Source: Roseiarcus sp049514155 (GTDB lineage Bacteria > Pseudomonadota > Alphaproteobacteria > Rhizobiales > Beijerinckiaceae). Taken from it: DNA of 32,135 bases. The stretch spans positions 1 to 32,135 of the forward strand of contig NZ_JBEKVH010000027.1 in the NCBI RefSeq assembly GCF_049514155.1, given 5' to 3'. The position numbers were made by a program, and so were the translations under genes. Below, piece after piece: positions 24,419 through 32,086 of the stretch. Under the pieces are notes generated by a model, which did not search any database, was not told the DNA's origin, and worked only from the letters and a program-made list of their open reading frames with translations. Every line of letters begins with the position of its first letter. Position 1 is the first letter of the stretch.

Positions 24419-25891
24419 ATGAGCGGTTCGCCAGGCAAAATTGTGCCCGAGATCAACCTCGACGAATTCGAGAAGCGGTTGCGCGCCGCCGGGGCGCCAT
24501 CGGCCGGGACCGAGGACCCGTTGGCGGAGCTGACGCGGCTGGTCAACTCCGTCCACGCCGACGCGCGGCGCGCCGCGCGAGCGCCACAGTCCGAGCCGCA
24601 AGCGGAAGGCGAGCCGGCGATGACGCTCCCGCCGGCCTTCGGCGCAGACTTGCGTCCCGCTTTCGCCGAACTCGAGACTGACGACGCGGCCGAGCCGGCG
24701 GCGCCGCAAGAGCCCGCCTTCGCCGAACCGGCGCCGGCGCGAGGCTCGCGCGGTTGGGGGTTCAAGGTGACGGGGATGATCGTCGTCGGCGTCGCGCTGC
24801 TCGCCGGCGCCGCGGCGCTGAAGCACGGCGTGCCGGGGTTGCCCAAGGCGCCGCCGTTCATCGCCGCGGACAACGCGCCGACCAAGGTTCAGCCGCCGAA
24901 CGAGGCGAACGTTCAATCGAACAGCGACATCGCGGCGTTGTTGATGAAGGATTCCGCGACCCCGACGCCGGTCAAGGTCGTCAATACGGAAGAGCAACCG
25001 ATCGATCTGCGCACGCAGACCCAACCGCCGACCCCGGCGCCGTCTGCTCCGGCCGGCGCGCCGAACGCCGTTGGGGCGGTAGCGACGCCCGCCGCCGACG
25101 CCGGCTCGCCGGTCGCAACCGCGCCCGACACGCCGGTCGTTCCGCCCGCCGCCGCCTCGGCCTCGGTCGCGCCGCTGTTCCCTGTCGCCAAGCCGGTGAA
25201 GACGGTGTCGGTGCGCCCGGACGGGACATTGATCGCCGCCGCCGACGCGACCCCGCCCGCTGCGGCGCCGGACGTCGTCCCGACGCCGCCGGTGAAGACC
25301 GCCGTGCGCGCCGTCGATCCGATCGTCGCGACGCCCGAAGCGGCGACGCCGAAGCTCGACCTGCCGACCAAGCTGTCGCCCAAGTCGCAGCAGCGGGTCG
25401 TCGCCAAGACCGACACGACGGCGCCCAACGCCGACGCGAGCGCGACGCCGAGCGCGCCGCTGCAGCTCGTCGCCTCGCCAAAACCGGTCAAGCCGGCCAA
25501 GCCTGCGCCGAAGATCGTAGCCGAAGCCTCAGCCGCCGATTCGCCGCCCGCCGACGCCGCGCCGGCCGCCGCAGCGGCGCCGACCGTTGCGGCGGCGACC
25601 GCGCCTCCCGCCGCCGCGCCGGCGGCGGCCACCGCCGCGGAAGGCGGCGGCGAATGGGCGGTGCAGCTCGCCGCGCCGCGCTCGGAAGCCGACGCGCAAA
25701 GCGCGATCGCCAAGCTCAAGGGCAAGTACGCCGACGCGCTCGGCGATTCCGCGCTGTCGATCCACCAGGCCGACGTGAAGGGTCAGACGATCTATCGCAT
25801 TCGCGTCAGCGGACTGACGCGGGCCGACGCGGGCGCGCTGTGCTCGAAGCTGAAGGCCGGGGGCGGCGATTGCTTCATCGCCAAGGATTGA
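24419..25891 (+). CDS. SPOR-domain peptidoglycan-binding membrane protein
   Basis: A 490-residue bitopic inner-membrane protein. A cytoplasmic N-terminal region (about 1-114) precedes one transmembrane helix (about 115-134, starting FKVTGMIVVG). A long Pro/Ala/Thr/Lys-rich linker (about 140-410) then crosses the periplasm, ending in a SPOR domain (about 413-490, beginning EWAVQLAAPRSEADAQ and ending GGDCFIAKD). SPOR domains bind glycan strands stripped of stem peptides and often locate proteins to the division site. The linker is low complexity and so gives no homology signal. Ribosome-binding site GAGG precedes the ATG at 24419. The position between argS and nagZ is conserved in Rhizobiales. 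Confidence 0.9.
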   Translation: MSGSPGKIVPEINLDEFEKRLRAAGAPSAGTEDPLAELTRLVNSVHADARRAARAPQSEPQAEGEPAMTLPPAFGADLRPAFAELETDDAAEPAAPQEPAFAEPAPARGSRGWGFKVTGMIVVGVALLAGAAALKHGVPGLPKAPPFIAADNAPTKVQPPNEANVQSNSDIAALLMKDSATPTPVKVVNTEEQPIDLRTQTQPPTPAPSAPAGAPNAVGAVATPAADAGSPVATAPDTPVVPPAAASASVAPLFPVAKPVKTVSVRPDGTLIAAADATPPAAAPDVVPTPPVKTAVRAVDPIVATPEAATPKLDLPTKLSPKSQQRVVAKTDTTAPNADASATPSAPLQLVASPKPVKPAKPAPKIVAEASAADSPPADAAPAAAAAPTVAAATAPPAAAPAAATAAEGGGEWAVQLAAPRSEADAQSAIAKLKGKYADALGDSALSIHQADVKGQTIYRIRVSGLTRADAGALCSKLKAGGGDCFIAKD

Positions 25892-25925
25892 TTTCGTCCG
25901 GCTTCCCGAAGGCGTCGCGACGCGC

Positions 25926-26930
25926 ATGACCCGCGCCGTCGTCGTCGGTTGCGCCGGGCCGAGCCTCGGCGGCGAAGAGCGCGCGTTCCTCCGCGACGCG
26001 CGGCCGTGGGGACTGATCCTGTTCAAGCGCAACGTGGTCGATCGGGCGCAGTTGAGCGCGCTCACCGACGACTTTCGCGCCATCGCCGGCCGCGCCGACG
26101 CACCGGTGCTCATCGACCAGGAAGGCGGACGGGTGCAGCGCATGGGGCCGCCGCATTGGCGCCCTTATCCAGCCGCGGCGCGCTTCGCCGCGACGCGCGC
26201 GCCCGAACGCGCCGCCTGGCTGGCGGCGCGATTGATCGCCGCCGATCTCGCCGAGGTCGGGATCAACGTCGATTGCGCGCCGGTGCTCGACGTCGCCGGC
26301 GAGGGTATGCATGCGGCGATCGGCGCGCGCGCCTTTTCCGATTCCGCCGAACAGGTGGCGATGATCGGCCGCGCCTATGCCAACGGCCTCATCGCCGGCG
26401 GCGTCGCGCCCGTCGTCAAGCACATGCCCGGCCACGGGCGGGCGACGGTCGACAGCCATCTCGATCTGCCGGTGGTGAGCGCAAGCCGCGACGAGCTCGC
26501 CGCGCGCGACTTTCCGCCGTTCGCGGCGCTCAACGATCTACCGATGGCGATGACCGCGCACATCGTCTTCACCGCGATCGACGACAAGGCGCCGGCGACG
26601 ACGTCGCCGCGCGTGGTCTCGGAGATCATGCGCGGCGCGATCGGTTTCGACGGCCTGATCTTCAGCGACGACACGTCGATGAAGGCGCTGCGAGGAACGT
26701 TCGCCGAAAAGACGCGCGCGATCTTCGCCGCCGGGCTCGACATCGTGCTTCACTGCAACGGCGATCTCGCCGAGGCGCGCGCGGTCGTCGCGGAAACGCC
26801 CGAACTGAAGGGCGAAGCGCTGCGCCGCGCCGAGGCGGCGCTGAAATGCGTCGCCGGCGGGCCGAAGGCCTTCGACGCCGCGGCCGGGCGCGCCGAGCTC
26901 GAAGCGCTGCTGGCGACCGCGTCCGCCTAG
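25926..26930 (+). CDS. nagZ: Beta-N-acetylhexosaminidase
   Basis: A GH3 enzyme of 334 residues that removes N-acetylglucosamine from anhydromuropeptides during cell-wall recycling in the cytoplasm. Family motifs are present: LIDQEGGRVQRM (62-73), the catalytic loop KHMPGHGRATVDSHLDLP (165-182) with Asp176-Ser-His178, and FSDDTSMKAL (246-255) with the nucleophile Asp248 (or 249). No signal peptide is seen, as expected. It starts 34 nt after the SPOR gene with no strong Shine-Dalgarno. In most Rhizobiales scpA, scpB and the tat genes follow; here the next gene is on the opposite strand, so the block is cut short. Its TAG stop shares CTAG with the stop of that gene. Confidence 0.94.
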   Translation: MTRAVVVGCAGPSLGGEERAFLRDARPWGLILFKRNVVDRAQLSALTDDFRAIAGRADAPVLIDQEGGRVQRMGPPHWRPYPAAARFAATRAPERAAWLAARLIAADLAEVGINVDCAPVLDVAGEGMHAAIGARAFSDSAEQVAMIGRAYANGLIAGGVAPVVKHMPGHGRATVDSHLDLPVVSASRDELAARDFPPFAALNDLPMAMTAHIVFTAIDDKAPATTSPRVVSEIMRGAIGFDGLIFSDDTSMKALRGTFAEKTRAIFAAGLDIVLHCNGDLAEARAVVAETPELKGEALRRAEAALKCVAGGPKAFDAAAGRAELEALLATASA

Positions 26931-27448
26931 CGTTTGTCGATCGACAGTCGCTGGAAGCCCGCGCCGGCGATCGGTTTCTTCGCCGAGAGGACGCGCGAAT
27001 TGACGCCCGCCCAGCCGATCTCGCCCGACAGGCGGCCGTATTCGATCTTCGGGCAGCGGTTCATCACCACTTTCACGCCGCGCGCTTCGGCGCGCGCCGC
27101 CGCTGCGTCGTCGCGCACGCCGAGTTGCATCCAAATGACCTTCGGCGGCGTCGCCAGCGCCAGCGCCGCGTCGACGACCTCGCCCGCGGCCTCGGATCTG
27201 CGGAAGACGTCGACCATGTCGATCGGCTGCGGAGCGTCGGCGAGGCTCGCATAGACGGGCAAGTCGTGGATCGCTTCGCCAGCGAGGCCGGGGTTGATCG
27301 GCAGCATCGTGAAGCCGCGCTCGGAAAGATATTTGAGCACGAAGTAGGACGGCCGCGCCGTATTGGCCGACGCGCCGACCATGGCGATCGTCTTCACCGT
27401 GGCGAGAATGTCGCGGATGGTGTCGTCGGAATAGGAATCGTGGTTCAC
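26927..27448 (-). CDS. CoA-binding domain protein
   Basis: A 173-residue single-domain CoA-binding protein of the YccU type (Rossmann-fold CoA_binding_2). The start KTIAMVGASANTARPSYFVLKYL is split here: VGAS with the following SYFVLKYL forms the nucleotide-binding region. LPINPG, PIDMVDVFR, KVIWMQLGV and VVMNRCPKIEY are the conserved later blocks. Proteins of this type bind CoA or related nucleotides; their role is not established. Its ATG overlaps the stop of the upstream enoyl-CoA hydratase homologue (ATGA), so the two are translationally coupled and may act on the same acyl-CoA step. Convergent with nagZ. Confidence 0.9.
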   Translation of the reverse strand: MNHDSYSDDTIRDILATVKTIAMVGASANTARPSYFVLKYLSERGFTMLPINPGLAGEAIHDLPVYASLADAPQPIDMVDVFRRSEAAGEVVDAALALATPPKVIWMQLGVRDDAAAARAEARGVKVVMNRCPKIEYGRLSGEIGWAGVNSRVLSAKKPIAGAGFQRLSIDKR

Positions 27449-28263
27449 GCGCCCTCCCAGCGTGGCGGCCGCTTGTCGAGAAAGGCGGCGGCGCCTTCGG
27501 CGGAATCGGGATGGAGGAGATTGTCGATCATCGCGCGGCCAGCAAGCGCGTAGGCCTCGTCGAGCGGCATGTCGATCTGGCGATAGTACGCGCGCTTGCC
27601 GATCGCCAGCGTCGCCGCCGAACGGGCGGCGATGCGCTGAGCGAGCGCGTGCGCTTCGGCGAGCGCCGCGCCGACCGGGACGACGCGATTGACGAGGCCG
27701 AAACGCTCGGCGGTCTCAGCGTCGTAAAGGTCGCCGGTCAGCGCCATTTCCATCGCGTGCTTGCGCGAAACGGCGCGGCCGACGGCCACCAGCGGCGTCG
27801 AACAGAAGAGACCGATCGACACGCCGGGCAGGGCGAAGCGCGCGTCGGCGCCGGCGATCGCGAGGTCGCAAGCGGCGACGAGCTGGCAGCCGGCGGCGGT
27901 GGCGACGCCTTCGACGGCGGCGATCACCGGCTTCTCCAGGGCGACGATGGCGCGCATCAGGTCGGCGCAGCGCGTCATCGCGCGCTCAAAGAACGCGCGG
28001 CCGCGGTCGGCGTCATTGCGATGCGCCTGCAGCTCCTTGAGATCGTGGCCGGCCGAGAGCGCCGGCCCGTCGCCGGCGAGGACGACGACGCGCGTCGCGG
28101 GATCGGCTTCGATCGCCACGAAGGCGTCGATCAGCGCTTCGATCATCGCCAGGCTCAGCGCGTTGCGCGAAGCCGGCGACTGCAGAGTGAGGGTCGCGAC
28201 GCCGCTCCTGTCCTCGCGGCGCGCCAGAGCGAGCGGTTCTTCGCGACGTTGCGTGGGGGACAT
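27445..28263 (-). CDS. Enoyl-CoA hydratase/isomerase family protein, ECHDC3-like
   Basis: A crotonase-fold protein of 272 residues. The CoA-binding ALSAGHDLKEL (68-78) and the oxyanion-hole glycines are kept. The block GVATAAGCQLVAACDLAI and the following FALPGVSIGLFCSTP closely resemble mitochondrial ECHDC3 and its bacterial relatives. The two glutamates that do hydration in ordinary enoyl-CoA hydratase (GCEL and PE motifs) are here Gln127 and Gly147, so simple hydratase activity is unlikely; the true reaction is not known. A good ribosome-binding site (GGAGGAG) lies before the ATG at 28263. It is the first gene of a two-gene unit with the CoA-binding protein. Confidence 0.9.
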   Translation of the reverse strand: MSPTQRREEPLALARREDRSGVATLTLQSPASRNALSLAMIEALIDAFVAIEADPATRVVVLAGDGPALSAGHDLKELQAHRNDADRGRAFFERAMTRCADLMRAIVALEKPVIAAVEGVATAAGCQLVAACDLAIAGADARFALPGVSIGLFCSTPLVAVGRAVSRKHAMEMALTGDLYDAETAERFGLVNRVVPVGAALAEAHALAQRIAARSAATLAIGKRAYYRQIDMPLDEAYALAGRAMIDNLLHPDSAEGAAAFLDKRPPRWEGA

Positions 28264-28598
28264 GCCGGCGCTCCTCCGTCAGAGCCTTAGCGTGTGAGCG
28301 GGCGGACGGCGGCGCGCCGGTCGCGGCGTGAGTTATCGCGCGAAATCGTCGAATGCAAAAGGTCGGCGAGCGGAGGGGCGGGGGCGCACGTCATCCTTGG
28401 CCGCGCGGGCCTGATTTCAAGAGCTTGGGCGCCATTTTCTGTCTCTGGCCGCGCCGAGCCGCGACGACGACGCTGGTGGAGCTTTATATCACGCACATAA
28501 ACTGTAAAAATAACGACAATAAGCACTGTCGTGTCAGGCTCGATAGCGCCGACCTCTTGGCGTCGCACTCGCCGAGCGCCGCCAGCGCGCCATAAGCG
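28264..28598. other. 335-nt intergenic region with AT-rich patch
   Basis: No convincing gene is seen. The stretch 28481-28530 is strikingly richer in A and T than its surroundings. On the minus strand it holds an extended -10 element (TGATATAAA, plus-strand 28483-28491), which would give a leader of roughly 200 nt before the enoyl-CoA hydratase homologue or a small RNA. A second weak promoter candidate (TTGCAT at 28358-28353) is closer to that gene. Neither has a convincing partner box. Confidence 0.3.
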
Positions 28599-29084
28599 CT
28601 ATGTCCTCGCCGCCGCGAGAACGATCTTGGCGCACGCCATCGCGTCGGACAGCGCTTCGTGGTGGTTGAGCGCGATGCGGAGCTTCGCGCAGACGTCGGA
28701 AAGCCTGGTCGGATAAATGCTCCAGACGCGGCGGGAAATCTGCACCGTGCAGCGAAACGGCAGCGACGGCGCGCGGATTCCGTAGCGCGCGCAGCACGCG
28801 CGCAAAACGCCGCTGTCGAAGGGGGCATTGTGCGCGGCGAAAAACGCCGCGCCGTCGAGCATCGGTTCGAGCCTCGGCCAGAGCGTCCCGAAATCGTCGG
28901 CATTCGCCACGTCTTTCCACTTCAATCCGTGGATATGGGTGAACACGAATTCTCTGGTCGGCGGCCTGATCAGGTGGACCGCCTGGTCGACGATTTCCCC
29001 GCCGACCACCTTCACCAGCCCGACCGCGCAGGCGCTATCGGGCTGATAATTCGCGGTCTCGAAGTCTATCGCGACAAAATTCAT
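28599..29084 (-). CDS. 3'-5' exonuclease, DnaQ-like (DEDDh)
   Basis: A 161-residue stand-alone exonuclease of the DEDDh group, which trims nucleic acid from the 3' end. Exo I is Asp7-Phe-Glu9 in AIDFETAN. Exo II is Asp90 in HNAPFD. Exo III is NHHEALSDA with His142 and Asp147. These are the four metal ligands and the general base. The start at 29084 leaves two residues more than the usual minimum before exo I; the open frame continues upstream without similarity. It is not the polymerase III proofreading subunit: it is too short and lacks the C-terminal polymerase-binding tail. The neighbours do not suggest a partner. Confidence 0.9.
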   Translation of the reverse strand: MNFVAIDFETANYQPDSACAVGLVKVVGGEIVDQAVHLIRPPTREFVFTHIHGLKWKDVANADDFGTLWPRLEPMLDGAAFFAAHNAPFDSGVLRACCARYGIRAPSLPFRCTVQISRRVWSIYPTRLSDVCAKLRIALNHHEALSDAMACAKIVLAAART

Positions 29085-29387
29085 CGAGCCTTTCCTCGCG
29101 CCGCTCGCGATTCGCCTGCGCGTTTCCCCGACGAAGGGGCGCCGGGCCGCAGCGACGGCGCGCTCTGCCGACATAGCGTTACCCGGCGTCGGCGCGCGGG
29201 TCCACTGCGTTGCGGCGTGGCGGCGCGTTAGATGAGGTAACACAATACCACAGCGAAAATTCAGCCGTTTTTCAGCCGATTCCGCGTCTTTGCTGTTGAC
29301 GGGCGTGCGTACGCGCCCGTATAAGCGCGGCCCTGACCGGCCCGCCGCTCGCGGCGGGCTTCTCACGCGAGAAACGGACCGCAATTC
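29085..29387. other. 303-nt intergenic region upstream of rplM
   Basis: Divergent gap between the exonuclease gene and rplM. It holds the rplM promoter near its right end (listed separately); an AT-richer stretch at about 29234-29295 precedes that promoter. Nothing else was recognised. Confidence 0.6.
29296..29324 (+). promoter_or_regulatory. Promoter of rplM-rpsI
   Basis: TTGACG (29296-29301), a 17-nt spacer and GTATAA (29319-29324) give a strong sigma-70-type promoter 60 nt before rplM. The spacer contains the 8-bp palindrome GCGTACGC between GGGC and GCCC. The transcript leader would be about 55 nt. Confidence 0.75.
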
Positions 29388-29858
29388 ATGTTCGGCAAGA
29401 CCCATTCGACCAAGACGGCCGACGTCGAAAAGAAATGGCTGCTCATCGACGCCAAGGGCCTAGTGGTCGGCCGCCTGGCGACGATCGTCGCCATGCGCCT
29501 GCGCGGCAAGCACAAGCCTTCTTTCACGCCCCACATCGACGACGGCGACAACGTCATCGTCGTCAACGCCGAGAAGGTGGTGCTGACCGGCCGCAAGCGC
29601 GACCAGAAGGTCTACTACCACTATTCCGGCTTCATCGGCGGAATCAAGGAACGCACCGCCAAGTCGATCCTCGACGGGCGCTACCCCGAGCGCGTCGTCG
29701 TCAAGGCGGTCGAGCGCATGCTGCCGCGCGGGCCGCTGGGCAAGAAGCAGCTCGGCAACCTCAAGGTCTACAAGGGCCCCGACCATCCGCACGCGGCGCA
29801 GTCGCCTGAAGTTTTCGACGTCGCCAAGCTCAATCCGAAGAACAGCCGGAGCGCCTGA
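29388..29858 (+). CDS. rplM: 50S ribosomal protein L13
   Basis: Large-subunit ribosomal protein uL13, 156 residues. The start MFGKTHSTKTADVEKKW is the typical alphaproteobacterial form, followed by LIDAKGLVVGRLATIVA, GDNVIVVNAEKVVLTGRK and the C-terminal MLPRGPLGKKQLGNLKVYKG. In E. coli the L13-S9 operon is regulated by its own product; whether that holds here cannot be seen. rpsI follows after 3 nt and the two are certainly one transcript. Ribosome-binding site is weak (ACGGA about 10 nt upstream). Confidence 0.98.
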   Translation: MFGKTHSTKTADVEKKWLLIDAKGLVVGRLATIVAMRLRGKHKPSFTPHIDDGDNVIVVNAEKVVLTGRKRDQKVYYHYSGFIGGIKERTAKSILDGRYPERVVVKAVERMLPRGPLGKKQLGNLKVYKGPDHPHAAQSPEVFDVAKLNPKNSRSA

Positions 29859-29861
29859 TCC

Positions 29862-30347
29862 ATGGCCGAGACCACTCTTTCCTCCCTCGCCGATCTCAAG
29901 GAGACGGCGCTCGCCCCGGCGGTCGTTGAAGCCCCGGTTCACATCCAGAAGCTCGACAAGCTGGGCCGCGCCTACGCGACCGGCAAACGCAAGAACGCCG
30001 TCGCGCGCGTCTGGATCAAGCCCGGCAAAGGCCAGGCGACCGTCAACGGCAAGGCGCTCGACGTCTATTTCGCCCGGCCGGTGCTGCGCATGATCCTCAA
30101 CCAGCCGCTGGTCGTCGCCAACCGCTTCGGCCAGTACGATCTCACCGTCACCGTCGCCGGCGGCGGCCTTTCCGGCCAGGCCGGCGCGGTGCGCCACGGC
30201 CTCGCCAAGGCGCTGACCTACTACGAGCCGGAGCTGCGCGCCCCGCTGAAGAAAGAGGGCTTCCTCACCCGCGACTCGCGCGTCGTCGAGCGCAAGAAGT
30301 ACGGCCACGCCAAGGCCCGCCGCAGCTTCCAGTTCTCGAAGCGCTGA
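29862..30347 (+). CDS. rpsI: 30S ribosomal protein S9
   Basis: Small-subunit ribosomal protein uS9, 161 residues. A 40-residue N-terminal extension, common in alphaproteobacteria, precedes the conserved core YATGKRKNAVARVWIKPG. The C-terminus ends in GHAKARRSFQFSKR, whose final Lys-Arg contacts tRNA in the P site. It starts 3 nt after the rplM stop; the likely Shine-Dalgarno GGAG lies inside the end of rplM. A Rho-independent terminator follows. Confidence 0.98.
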   Translation: MAETTLSSLADLKETALAPAVVEAPVHIQKLDKLGRAYATGKRKNAVARVWIKPGKGQATVNGKALDVYFARPVLRMILNQPLVVANRFGQYDLTVTVAGGGLSGQAGAVRHGLAKALTYYEPELRAPLKKEGFLTRDSRVVERKKYGHAKARRSFQFSKR

Positions 30348-30372
30348 GGCGCGGCGAAAGAACCAGAGTTCG

Positions 30373-30399
30373 AAAAGGGCGGCTTCGGCCGCCCTTTTT
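30373..30399 (+). terminator. Rho-independent terminator after rpsI
   Basis: AGGGCGGC-TTCG-GCCGCCCT forms a perfect 8-bp stem with a UUCG tetraloop (30376-30395), extended by A-T pairs and followed by a run of T. It lies 25 nt past the rpsI stop and ends the rplM-rpsI transcript. Confidence 0.93.
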
Positions 30400-30662
30400 G
30401 TTTGCGGCGGGGTGGGACGCTTAAACCGAATTTCGTTTCCGAGCCAATACCCTCCGCCGACCCACCGCGTCGTCGACCTCTTAGAGGCCAAAACTTCCGA
30501 AGCCGAAGGGCTGTCAAGGGCGCGTCTTTTGCGCGCTGAGGAAAGACGGCGCTCTCTGCAGAGGCGCGGCAACGTCAATCCGTTCAGAGCCTTACGCCGC
30601 ATTTGCAATGGCGCCGTCAGTGCGCTCCGCCCGAGTCACAGCTCGCCGGAGACGACACTTTC
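30400..30662. other. Gene-free stretch between rpsI terminator and the toxin-like cassette
   Basis: No gene, repeat or RNA was recognised. The open frames here lack ribosome-binding sites and similarity. The next promoter begins at 30663. Confidence 0.5.
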
Positions 30663-30691
30663 TTGACGCGATTGCCATGCGAACATATCAT
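30663..30691 (+). promoter_or_regulatory. Promoter of the toxin-like/TPR gene pair
   Basis: TTGACG (30663-30668), exactly 17 nt, then TATCAT (30686-30691): a near-consensus promoter 26 nt before the next ATG, with AGGAG as ribosome-binding site in between. The pair therefore has its own transcription after the ribosomal operon terminator. Confidence 0.7.
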
Positions 30692-30716
30692 GAACAAATA
30701 GCAGGAGACGCCTACG

Positions 30717-31523
30717 ATGAAGCTCGACCGATTTTTCCGTTTAGCCGACGCCCCCGGCACGGGGGTTTCCTGCAACCAGAACGGCTTGTTCGTCGGCGAA
30801 ACGGCATTGCTCGAGGAAAGGCGCGACCATCTGGGCCACCCCGAATGGCATGCGCGTTCGCTTGCTGACCTCAGCCGCGACCTCAGCAAGCGATACGCTC
30901 TGCCCATCGACTTTAGCGCAAAGATGCCGGCCGTCGGCGCGATTGCACGCGCGCTCGGACGCGGCGACCTCGTTCAACCGCAGATCGCGACGTTGCTTCT
31001 CCAAATTCCCGATCCGCCGAAGCTGTCAAAGGCGGACCCAACTTCCGGCGAGTTGACCGCGCTGATGCGCCAGCTGCGAGAGAGCGGTCTGCTCAAGGCT
31101 GACTGGGACCCAGCAAAACACCCGAGGTGGCCGGCAAAAAGTCCGGATAGCGTCGGCGGACGATTCGCTCCGAGCGACAGCTCAGTCGCCGCTTCGGGCA
31201 CCGGAGCGTCGAGCGTCCAGGCGCAGATTACGATCCCGGCCCCGCCGATCGAAATGCCGATCCCGATCCCGCACCCTCTGCCGTCCGAGATCATCCCACC
31301 GCTGATCGCGCCAAACATTCTTCCGCGCAGCCTGCCCCAAAATCGCTATCCAAGCCGCCCCGAGTGCGAGAAAGAATGGCAGGAGGCGACCAAGTATTGC
31401 TTGAAGTTACGGGACCGCGGGCAACTCGGGAGGGGCGACTATCGGGGGATGGGCAAAACGCTACGCGACTGCATCATGGGACAGGTTTCCGAGAGTTGTG
31501 GCGGTAACGCGACGATCGCTTGA
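30717..31523 (+). CDS. Modular protein with delivery-type N-terminus and cysteine-bearing C-terminal domain; possible toxin
   Basis: I do not recognise a named family. The 268 residues fall into four parts. An N-terminal domain (1-125) includes ARALGRGDLVQPQIATLLLQ. A junction motif follows, WDPAKHPRWPAKSPDSVGG (130-148), which resembles the HPRxPAGxPDGGxW/F motif that in Rhizobiales and phage-related proteins joins a constant N-terminus to a variable C-terminus. Then comes a Pro/Ile-rich linker (170-205, PIPIPHPLP), and last a small C-terminal domain (213-268) with Cys217, Cys228, Cys252 and Cys261 in EKEWQEATKYC and DCIMGQVSESCGGN. No signal peptide or membrane helix is seen. The TPR gene begins on its stop codon. 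The arrangement suggests a polymorphic-toxin-like effector with the TPR protein as partner or antidote. Base composition is lower in GC than in the housekeeping genes. Confidence 0.75.
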   Translation: MKLDRFFRLADAPGTGVSCNQNGLFVGETALLEERRDHLGHPEWHARSLADLSRDLSKRYALPIDFSAKMPAVGAIARALGRGDLVQPQIATLLLQIPDPPKLSKADPTSGELTALMRQLRESGLLKADWDPAKHPRWPAKSPDSVGGRFAPSDSSVAASGTGASSVQAQITIPAPPIEMPIPIPHPLPSEIIPPLIAPNILPRSLPQNRYPSRPECEKEWQEATKYCLKLRDRGQLGRGDYRGMGKTLRDCIMGQVSESCGGNATIA

Positions 31524-31549
31524 TGGCATGGAGAGCGGGAGCGCTACCG

Positions 31550-32086
31550 ATGAAACGACCGACAACGCCTGAAGAAGTGAAGACGCTGCACAATCTTTGC
31601 CGTGCCGATCCCCAGGGCTACCTCCAAATCGTCAACGGCTGGCTGAGCGAGAATCCCGACGATCATCATGCCTATTTCGATCGTCACTTTGCATGGATGG
31701 GGCTCGGCGAGCCGCGTCGGGCGCTCGACGACATGAACAAGGTCGTGGAATTGAATCCCGATCCGTTTTCATATTTTTCGCGCGCCGAAGTCTTTCGCCA
31801 TCTCGGCGAATACAAGAAGGCACTCGACGACTTTGATCGCAGCGAACGGATGATGCCCGACGAGTGGCAAGACCTCGGCTTCGGCCTGCTGTTCCAGGCG
31901 GATTGCCACGCGAGGCTAGGCGACGAGGACAAGGCGTTGTCGTGCTGCGAGCGTTTGCCCGACGACTTCTGGACGCCTGGAATCTTTGAGGCCCCCGGCG
32001 GCGACAAGACGGCCGTGGCGCCGCAATTGCGGCTCATCGCCGCCGACGCGCGTCGGCGCCGCGGCGAGGGCGGCGCGTCTCGCTAG
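31550..32086 (+). CDS. Tetratricopeptide-repeat protein, possible partner or immunity protein
   Basis: A soluble 178-residue protein built of TPR-like helix pairs. ENPDDHHAYFDRHFAWMGLG, EPRRALDDMNKVVELNPDP, FSYFSRAEVFRHLGEYKKAL and LFQADCHARLGDEDKALSCC show the alternating W/G/Y/A/P pattern of about three and a half repeats. It has no signal peptide or enzyme motif. The ATG at 31550 begins MKRPTTPEEV; an alternative ATG at 31523 overlaps the stop of the preceding gene (TGATG) and would couple translation, and was not excluded. TPR proteins bind other proteins, so the gene next door is the natural candidate. Ends at a TAG at 32084; the last 49 nt of the window hold nothing recognisable. Confidence 0.8.
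   Translation: MKRPTTPEEVKTLHNLCRADPQGYLQIVNGWLSENPDDHHAYFDRHFAWMGLGEPRRALDDMNKVVELNPDPFSYFSRAEVFRHLGEYKKALDDFDRSERMMPDEWQDLGFGLLFQADCHARLGDEDKALSCCERLPDDFWTPGIFEAPGGDKTAVAPQLRLIAADARRRRGEGGASR

Noticed and set aside
25140..25640. Ala/Pro-rich repeats in the SPOR gene as a tandem repeat or mobile feature
   Set aside because: They are irregular low-complexity linker codons without a fixed unit, normal for SPOR proteins crossing the periplasm.
29302..29318. Palindrome in the rplM promoter spacer as a regulator site
   Set aside because: Only GCGTACGC is strictly symmetric; an 8-bp GC-rich palindrome is expected often by chance here and ribosomal promoters rarely use such sites.
29460..30608. 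A 382-codon frame antisense to rplM and rpsI
   Set aside because: Shadow of two highly expressed ribosomal genes with strong codon bias; no supporting motif.
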